DNA from: an uncultured Enorma sp.
GTDB taxonomy: Bacteria > Actinomycetota > Coriobacteriia > Coriobacteriales > Coriobacteriaceae
Assembly: GCA_905210055.1 (NCBI GenBank)
Contig: CAJLVH010000011.1
Span: 1-25,730 of the forward strand
Direction: 5' to 3'
DNA: 25,730 nucleotides
The notes below the pieces were generated by a model, which was not told the origin of the DNA, made no database searches, and was given only the letters and a program-made list of their open reading frames with translations. Shown piece after piece: positions 20,276 to 25,730 of this stretch. How positions within the stretch are numbered: position 1 is the stretch's first letter; every line of letters begins with the position of its first letter. The position numbers and the translations under genes are program-made.

Positions 20276-22617
20276 CTTTTGGGACGGAACCCACGGAGGC
20301 GCAGAGCGTTCGTAACGACGCAGAGGCTCGAGAGACTCATGGCGGCAGCGCCGAACATCGGGGAGAGCTGCCAACCTAAAAGGGGATAGAACACGCCGGC
20401 AGCGAGCGGGATGCCGCAGGCGTTATAGAAGAGCGCCCAGAAGAGGTCTTCCTTGATGTTGCGGATGACGGCGCGGGAAAGCTCGATGGCGCGCGCGACG
20501 TCCAGAAGATCGCTTTTCATGAGCACCACATCCGCACCTTCCTTGGCGATATCCGCGCCCGCTCCGATGGCGAGGCCAACATCGGCGCGCGCGAGGGCGG
20601 GGGAGTCGTTGATTCCGTCGCCCACCATCGCGACGCGTTTACCCGCGTCCTGCAACTCGCGTACGTGGCGCTCTTTGTCCGCCGGCAGGACATCGGCGAT
20701 GACGTCGTGAGGGTCCAGCCCGACTCTGTCTGCGATCGCTTCAGCGGTAAGGCGGTTGTCCCCGGTGAGCATGATGGCGTCCACGCCAAGCTCGTGCAGC
20801 GCGCGAATCGCGTCGGCGCTGGTGGGTTTCACCTCGTCTGCGACTGCGATAATGCCGGCAAGCTGTCCGTTTCGGGCGAAGAGAAGCGGCGTCTTGCCTT
20901 CGTGTGCGAAGCGCTCGAGCTCGCCTGTGGGCACCTCGATATTGAGCTCCGTCATGAGCTGCGCGCTGCCGGCTGCGATGACGCTCTCTCCCTCGCGCGC
21001 CGTGACGCCGCGCCCGGGAATGGCCCGGAAATCCTCCACCGTGCGCGCGGCGATGCCAAGCTCGCTTGCCCGCGTCATGATAGCTTCGGCGAGCGGGTGC
21101 TCGCTGCGCTTCTCGAGCGCGGCGGCGAGCTTCATGAGCGCCTTCTCGCTCATGGCCGGCGTGCCATCGGGGCGCATGGCGGGAATGACGTCGGTCACAG
21201 CGGGTGTGCCCTTCGTGACGGTGCCGGTCTTGTCGAGTACCACCGTATCGATGCCGCGTAGCGTTTCAAGAGCTTCAGCGCTCTTGAAGAGAATTCCCAT
21301 CTCGGCGCCCTTGCCGGTGCCCACCATGATGGCGACGGGCGTAGCGAGGCCAAGTGCGCAGGGGCAGCTAATCACCACGACGGCGACGGCCGAGGTAAGC
21401 GCTTCGCTAACCGATCCGCCCGCGATGAGCCATGCCACGAACGTGACGGCTGCGATGCCGAGTACCACGGGCACGAACACGCCGGCGACCTTGTCTGCAA
21501 GCCGTGCGATGGGCGCCTTGGTGGCATTCGCGTCCTCCACGAGCTTGATGATCTTGGCGAGCGCTGTGTCCGCGCCCACGCGCGTGGCGCGGAACGTGAA
21601 CGAGCCGGTGCGGTTGATGGTTGCGGCGTTCACCGTATCTCCTGCCGTCTTTTCCACGGGGATAGATTCGCCCGTGAGCGCGCTTTCGTCCACGGCGGAA
21701 GACCCGTCGAGCACCACGCCGTCCACGGGGATGGATTCGCCCGGACGCACGAGCACGGAATCGCCGAGCTGGATCGCCTCAACGGCGACAGTCTCTTCCG
21801 TGCCGTCGGCGCGGACGCGGGTCGCGGTCTTCGGCGCGAGGTCGATGAGCTTCTCGATGGCGCCGCCCGTTTTGGACTTGCTGCGCGTTTCCAGATACTT
21901 GCCCACGGTGACGAGCGTGAGGATGGTGCCCGCGCTCTCGAGGAAGAGGTTGTTCATGGCAACATGGTGCGCCGCCGCCGTGTCGCCTGCGGCGAGGTCG
22001 GCGGACATGAGGAACATCGCGTACACGGACCACGCGACGCTCGCCGTGGCGCCGATCGCGATGAGGGCGTCCATGGTGGGGGCGCCGTGCGCCATGGATT
22101 TGAAGCCGTTGATGAAGTAGGCGCGGTTCACGTACAGGATGGGTAGGGTGAGTACGAGCTCGGTGAGCGCAAGCGTCATCGAGAAGTTGGGATCGGTGAA
22201 GACGCTGGGCAGCGGCCAGCCCAGCATGTGACCCATGCCAATGTAGAAGAGCGGAATCCAGAAGATGAACGAGGCAACAAGGCGTGTCTTCATGGCGCGC
22301 GCCGTGGCTTCGAGCTTCTTGGTGGGCGATTCAAGGCGTGCCGAGCGGAAGCCCGTTGCCCTCGTATCGGCCGCCGCGCCCTGGGCACCACCCGCGCCGG
22401 TTGCAGCAACGGGCGCCGCGGAGTACCCCGCGCGGTCGACGGCATCGCAGATGTCCTGGTTAGAGAGGGTTGCGTCATCGAAGTCGACGGTCATGGAGCC
22501 CGAGAGCAGGTTCACCGCAACGTTTTCCACGCCTGCGAGCTTGCAGACCGCCTTCTCCACATGCGCTTGGCACGCCGCGCAGGTCATGCCTCCCACGTCG
22601 AATGTTTCATGGGCCAT
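20272..22617 (-). CDS. copA: Copper-exporting P1B-1 ATPase CopA
   Basis: The 781-residue protein has one N-terminal HMA domain with GMTCAAC (C13, C16). A hydrophilic Ala/Gly linker and eight membrane helices follow. The transport motif CPC is at 418-420 (VVISCPCALGLATP), DKTGT at 462-466 (Asp462 phosphorylated), and SEHPLAEAI is in the nucleotide domain. TLTGDN-like MLTGDN and MVGDGINDSPAL come next. The last helices have YN (FYNACGIPLAAG) and MSLSS, the Cu(I)-specific residues. It pumps Cu(I) out of the cytoplasm. AAAGGA precedes the ATG. The promoter 80-106 bases upstream carries a CsoR-type palindrome. Confidence 0.95.
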   Translation of the reverse strand: MAHETFDVGGMTCAACQAHVEKAVCKLAGVENVAVNLLSGSMTVDFDDATLSNQDICDAVDRAGYSAAPVAATGAGGAQGAAADTRATGFRSARLESPTKKLEATARAMKTRLVASFIFWIPLFYIGMGHMLGWPLPSVFTDPNFSMTLALTELVLTLPILYVNRAYFINGFKSMAHGAPTMDALIAIGATASVAWSVYAMFLMSADLAAGDTAAAHHVAMNNLFLESAGTILTLVTVGKYLETRSKSKTGGAIEKLIDLAPKTATRVRADGTEETVAVEAIQLGDSVLVRPGESIPVDGVVLDGSSAVDESALTGESIPVEKTAGDTVNAATINRTGSFTFRATRVGADTALAKIIKLVEDANATKAPIARLADKVAGVFVPVVLGIAAVTFVAWLIAGGSVSEALTSAVAVVVISCPCALGLATPVAIMVGTGKGAEMGILFKSAEALETLRGIDTVVLDKTGTVTKGTPAVTDVIPAMRPDGTPAMSEKALMKLAAALEKRSEHPLAEAIMTRASELGIAARTVEDFRAIPGRGVTAREGESVIAAGSAQLMTELNIEVPTGELERFAHEGKTPLLFARNGQLAGIIAVADEVKPTSADAIRALHELGVDAIMLTGDNRLTAEAIADRVGLDPHDVIADVLPADKERHVRELQDAGKRVAMVGDGINDSPALARADVGLAIGAGADIAKEGADVVLMKSDLLDVARAIELSRAVIRNIKEDLFWALFYNACGIPLAAGVFYPLLGWQLSPMFGAAAMSLSSLCVVTNALRLRGFRPKR

Positions 22618-22697
22618 AGTGGCTTCCTTTCAATGACTCATGTGGGGCAGGTTTGCATGAGTCGTGCGACGGAATCGGTTCGCTTCTTATCGAGCAT

Positions 22698-22723
22698 TCT
22701 ATACCCCCAGGGGGTGGGGGTAT
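22698..22723 (-). promoter_or_regulatory. copA promoter with CsoR-type operator
   Basis: ATACCCCC (22701-22708) and GGGGGTAT (22716-22723) are a perfect 8-bp inverted repeat around AGGGGGT, the G/C-tract palindrome expected for CsoR. On the minus strand a -10 element TATAGA (22698-22703) overlaps one arm, so binding would block RNA polymerase. A TTGTAT 20 bases upstream may be the -35. Confidence 0.8.
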
Positions 22724-22802
22724 ATACAAGGAGCGCCATACGTTGATAAAAATTTGTTACCGATGCTGGCCGGTTCCTTACCGTTTGGTTCGCAATCCTT
22801 CG

Positions 22803-22808
22803 TATAAT
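22803..22808 (+). promoter_or_regulatory. -10 element of the AIM24 gene
   Basis: A perfect TATAAT lies 50 bases before the start of the AIM24-type gene. No strong -35 stands at the right distance. Confidence 0.5.
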
Positions 22809-22857
22809 CAGGTCATGAACCGTGTTCGCACGGTGTTTCGAGCGTTAGGAGGAGTCC

Positions 22858-23664
22858 ATGTCCTACACCATCTACAACTTCCTGAACAACGATGACGTCA
22901 AGGTTCTGCACCAAGCCGGTCAGTACCAGGTCATCCAGTGGGATCGCGACCTCTCGGTGGCTCCATGGAGCGCGCAGCAGGCATGGTTCGCCTCACAGAT
23001 GGATGTGCGCCGCCGTCAGCTCGTCGCGACGCTCGACGGGCGCACGGGCGTCACACTCCAGGCGGGCGCCATGCAGTGGACGGTCGGCCAGGTCCAGGCG
23101 ACGACCGGCGTGAAGGGCGTGGGCGACCTTCTGGGCAAGGCGGTGCGCGGCGCCGTGAGCCAGGATTCCATCATCAAGCCCGAGTACACGGGCGTGGGCA
23201 TGCTCGTGTGCGAGCCCACCTGGCGCCACCTGCTCATCATCGACCTCGCCCAATGGGGCGGCTCGGTGGTTCTCAACGACGGCCTCTTCCTTGCCTGCGA
23301 TAGCACGCTCCATCACGACCTTCAGCGACGCTCGAACATGTCTTCCGCGCTTGCTGGCAACGAGGGCCTCTTCAACCTGCGCCTCGACGGACAGGGTTTC
23401 GCGGTGCTCGAGTCTCCCTGCCCCCAGACGGAAGTTCTCTACATCGACCTTCAGAACGACGAGGTTAAGATTGACGGCAACTACGCGCTCGCGTGGACGA
23501 GCGGCCTCCAGTTTACGGTTGAGCGCTCCGGCAAGTCGCTCATCGGCTCCGCCGTGGGTGGCGAGGGCCTGGTGAACGTCTACCGCGGCACCGGTCGCAT
23601 CATGATGGCGCCGATGCAGGCGGCAACGGGTTGGAACACGAACGCCGCGAATCCCACGAGCTAA
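22858..23664 (+). CDS. AIM24/DUF124 family protein
   Basis: The 268-residue protein matches the AIM24 (DUF124, TIM24-like) family, a double-psi beta-barrel-like fold rich in short strands. Recognisable parts are VTLQAGAMQWTVGQVQATTGVKGVGDLLGKAVRGAVSQDSIIKPEYTGVGMLVCEP, then LNDGLFLACDSTL and the final GGEGLVNVYRGTGRIMMAPM. No enzyme activity is established for the bacterial members. TAGGAGGAG lies five bases before the ATG. It is separated from adenine deaminase by a degenerate inverted repeat and is probably its own transcript. Confidence 0.87.
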   Translation: MSYTIYNFLNNDDVKVLHQAGQYQVIQWDRDLSVAPWSAQQAWFASQMDVRRRQLVATLDGRTGVTLQAGAMQWTVGQVQATTGVKGVGDLLGKAVRGAVSQDSIIKPEYTGVGMLVCEPTWRHLLIIDLAQWGGSVVLNDGLFLACDSTLHHDLQRRSNMSSALAGNEGLFNLRLDGQGFAVLESPCPQTEVLYIDLQNDEVKIDGNYALAWTSGLQFTVERSGKSLIGSAVGGEGLVNVYRGTGRIMMAPMQAATGWNTNAANPTS

Positions 23665-23681
23665 GTGCGCCGCATCAAAAG

Positions 23682-23776
23682 GGGTTGGTCGAGGACGTGT
23701 TTCATGCAGCCCGTCCCTCTTCCGTATGCTTGTGTGGCTCAAGATGGGTTGGACTGAACACGTCCTCGGCCGACCC
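23682..23776. repeat. Degenerate relative of the 9408-9510 inverted repeat
   Basis: Arms 23682-23712 and 23746-23776 match as inverted repeats at 24 of 31 positions, with an uninterrupted CGAGGACGTGTT core; several mismatches would be G-U pairs in RNA. The right arm keeps GATGGGTTGGACTGAACACG, close to the 9471 arm. It lies between the AIM24 gene and ade. Confidence 0.8.
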
Positions 23777-23823
23777 ATCTGGGTATCATGCAGGCAGCAT
23801 CTGTTTATTCGAAAGGGGTGCTC

Positions 23824-25644
23824 ATGGCAGCTGAGGAACTCAAGCGTATGGTCGATGCGGCGGAGGGACGCGAGGAGGTCGATGTCCTGTTCAAAAACGC
23901 GCAGATCGTCGACGTATACGGCCTGCGCGTCATGCCTGGCCGCGTTGCGGTAAAAGACGGCGTGATCGTGGGCGTGCTCTTCGATCCACGCGATGCCGGC
24001 GTACCCGATCCAGCTGCCGCCCAGGTTGTCGACTGCGGCGGTCGCTACCTCTCGCCCGGCTTCATCGATGGCCATCTGCATATCGAGTCCTCGAACGTGC
24101 GGCCGTCTGAGTATGCGCGCATGGCGCTCGCCCGTGGCACCACCACCGCCATCGCGGATTCGCACGAGATCGCAAACGTCGCCGGTCTCGACGGCCTCTC
24201 GTTCATGATGGAAGACGCCCGCCGCGCCCCGCTCGATATCAAGTTCATGATGCCCTCATGTGTGCCGGCGCTCCCGGACGAGCAGGCGGGCGCGAGCATC
24301 TCGGCTGCGGACATGCGGGCGTTCATGGCAGAGCATCCGGGCGAGATCTTCGGACTCGGTGAGATGATGAACTACCCGGGCGTCGAGGCAGCGGATGTCG
24401 AAGCCCTCGCCCGCATTGAGGTGGCGTTGGGGACGGTCTCGGGGCTCGTGGACGGACATGCTCCGCTTGTCACCGATAACGATCTCAATGCCTACGCCGC
24501 GACCGGTGTGATCGCGGATCACGAGTGCACGAACCCGGACGAAGCGCTCGACAAGCTCTCGCGCGGCATGTTCATCATGCTGCGCGAAGGTACGTGCAGC
24601 CATGATCTTGCCACGCTTGCCTCTGTCGTAACGGACGATCCGCGCAGAGCACGTCGCTGCTGCTTCGCGACAGACGACCGGGCGCCGTCGGACGCGCTCG
24701 CGATCGGCATGATCGACAACGCCTGCCGCGTGGCGATCGCAGCGGGCATCGACCCGCTTACCGCCATCGCCATGGGCACGCTTTCCACGGCGGAGTGCTT
24801 CGGCTTCGACCATGGGCACATGCCCGCATGCGAGCGTCGCGGCGCCATTGCGCCGGGCAAGCGTGCGGACATGCTCATCCTCGATGACCTTACGTTCGAG
24901 AAGCCCCCGCATGAGGTGTATGTGGCGGGTACGCTGGTCGCGAAGGACGGCGCGTTCATAGGCGAGGTGGCGCCGGCGTCGGAGCGTGTGAACGAGCTCG
25001 AGGCGCTGCTGCGCGGTTCGGTACGCCTGCCCGAGCTTTCACCCGAGGTGTTCGACTATCCCTTTATGCCGGGTGGCACCGCGATCGACGTCATTCCCGG
25101 TTTTGCGATCACGGGTACCGCACACCCAGATTCTGACGAAGGCCTGCGCCGCATCATGCTCATCGAGCGCCACGGCCGCGGCGTCGCTGCGCAGGAGGCG
25201 GGCGCAGACGGCGACAGCCCTGCGGGAACGGGTCTTGTGGGGAAGCATATCGGGCGCGGCTGGTTGCGCGGGTTCACCATCACCGGCGGAGCCATCGCTT
25301 CGACGATTGGGCACGATTCCCATAACGTATGCGTGGTGGGCGATAACCCGCGCGATATGTACGAGGCCGTGGCGAACGTCGGGCAGGGCGGCTTCGTGCT
25401 TGTGCGCGACGGCGCCGTGGTGGCGCGCCTCGATTTGCCGCTCGGCGGCCTCATGAGCGACAAGTCCGCAGCGGATGTGGCGCGCGAGCACGATGCGTTC
25501 ATGGCGGCTGGTCGTGCGGCTGGTATCGAGCCCCCGCTCGATCCGCTCATGGGCATGATTTTCCTCCCGCTGCCGGTAATTCCCGAGCTGCGAATTCGCC
25601 CCGAAGGCGTTTTCGATGTGACGACGTTCACGTACGTTTCGTAA
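23824..25644 (+). CDS. ade: Adenine deaminase
   Basis: The 606-residue protein is an amidohydrolase-superfamily adenine deaminase, which converts adenine to hypoxanthine and ammonia for purine salvage. The metal-binding HxH is H84/H86 in PGFIDGHLHIESS. The family-specific segments ADSHEIANVAG, GLVDGHAPLV, DHECTNPDEALDKL, REGTCSHDL and CFATDDRAPSDAL follow in order. The C-terminal domain (about 430-606) has GGAIASTIGHDSHNVCVVGDN and GGLMSD. Length matches the family. The ATG at 23824 is preceded by AAAGGGG; an in-frame ATG 12 codons upstream falls next to the repeat and lacks an SD. I did not see a purine riboswitch fold in the 159-base leader. Confidence 0.95.
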   Translation: MAAEELKRMVDAAEGREEVDVLFKNAQIVDVYGLRVMPGRVAVKDGVIVGVLFDPRDAGVPDPAAAQVVDCGGRYLSPGFIDGHLHIESSNVRPSEYARMALARGTTTAIADSHEIANVAGLDGLSFMMEDARRAPLDIKFMMPSCVPALPDEQAGASISAADMRAFMAEHPGEIFGLGEMMNYPGVEAADVEALARIEVALGTVSGLVDGHAPLVTDNDLNAYAATGVIADHECTNPDEALDKLSRGMFIMLREGTCSHDLATLASVVTDDPRRARRCCFATDDRAPSDALAIGMIDNACRVAIAAGIDPLTAIAMGTLSTAECFGFDHGHMPACERRGAIAPGKRADMLILDDLTFEKPPHEVYVAGTLVAKDGAFIGEVAPASERVNELEALLRGSVRLPELSPEVFDYPFMPGGTAIDVIPGFAITGTAHPDSDEGLRRIMLIERHGRGVAAQEAGADGDSPAGTGLVGKHIGRGWLRGFTITGGAIASTIGHDSHNVCVVGDNPRDMYEAVANVGQGGFVLVRDGAVVARLDLPLGGLMSDKSAADVAREHDAFMAAGRAAGIEPPLDPLMGMIFLPLPVIPELRIRPEGVFDVTTFTYVS

Positions 25645-25676
25645 TTCGACACGGGTTAAGGTGCTGGCTGGGGGCT

Positions 25677-25704
25677 GCCATTGGGGACGGGGGTTATTGG
25701 CTGG
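25677..25704. repeat. Dispersed repeat copy B after ade
   Basis: This is an exact 28-base match, in reverse orientation, to 19685-19712 (core CCATTGGGGACGGGGG). It begins 33 bases after the ade stop. The rest of the window end (25705-25730) holds nothing I can identify. Confidence 0.85.
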
Positions 25705-25730
25705 GCGAGATGATTTCGGCGCTATCTTGC

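Noticed and set aside
23665..23823. Purine riboswitch before adenine deaminase
   Set aside because: The leader is mostly the degenerate inverted repeat; no conserved purine-aptamer core was seen.

Overview
The window is a GC-rich, densely coded stretch of a bacterial chromosome. GTG starts are frequent, Shine-Dalgarno (SD) sites are strong, and gene spacing is tight. The gene set (DUF6110/P1B ATPase pair, DUF3793 plus flavodoxin, XRE regulators with membrane or desulfoferrodoxin tails, AIM24 protein, csoR-copZ-copA) fits an anaerobic gut actinobacterium of the Coriobacteriia (Collinsella/Olsenella-like). That placement is inference from gene content and base composition; no rRNA or other marker is present. 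I saw no tRNA, rRNA, CRISPR array, transposase gene or phage gene, and no gene-free stretch exceeds 300 bases.

Layout. 1-352: 3' end of a metal P-type ATPase (+). 429-3739 (-): DUF6110 protein, a divergent P1B ATPase and an alpha/beta hydrolase, apparently one operon. 3952-4816 (-): two membrane proteins. 5076-6393 (+): a TetR repressor containing a run of 14 G, then a SAM methyltransferase; near-identical 15-bp palindromes precede both genes. 6445-7461 (-): AraC regulator with a Cys-rich N-terminal half, divergent from 7590-11222 (+), two half-transporters of the ABC exporter fold. 11389-12626 (+): DUF3793 protein and flavodoxin. 12848-15298 (+): GyrI-like protein, MFS permease, YaiI/DUF188 protein. 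15295-18381: three XRE-type regulators around an AEC permease; one regulator is fused to a complete desulfoferrodoxin. 18566-19555 (-): GNAT acetyltransferase and a zinc-ribbon membrane protein. 19734-22617 (-): copA, copZ and csoR with a clear CsoR-type operator at 22698-22723. 22858-25644 (+): AIM24 protein and adenine deaminase.

Two themes stand out. The first is metal and redox handling: three P1B ATPases, a copper operon, a likely iron-responsive transporter/flavodoxin block, and a fused Fe-centre regulator. A 16-bp motif (G-W-TAA-M-C-N5-TAAC) occurs four times, always in a promoter region: before the two-gene membrane operon, between araC and the ABC pair, and twice before DUF3793. It looks like a small local regulon. 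The second theme is dispersed repeats. A 40-bp perfect inverted repeat sits inside the 3' end of the first ABC gene, with a degenerate relative at 23682-23776. A separate 28-bp element occurs at 19685 and 25677 in opposite orientations. All contain a GGGACG or GGACG core and lie at the 3' ends of genes.
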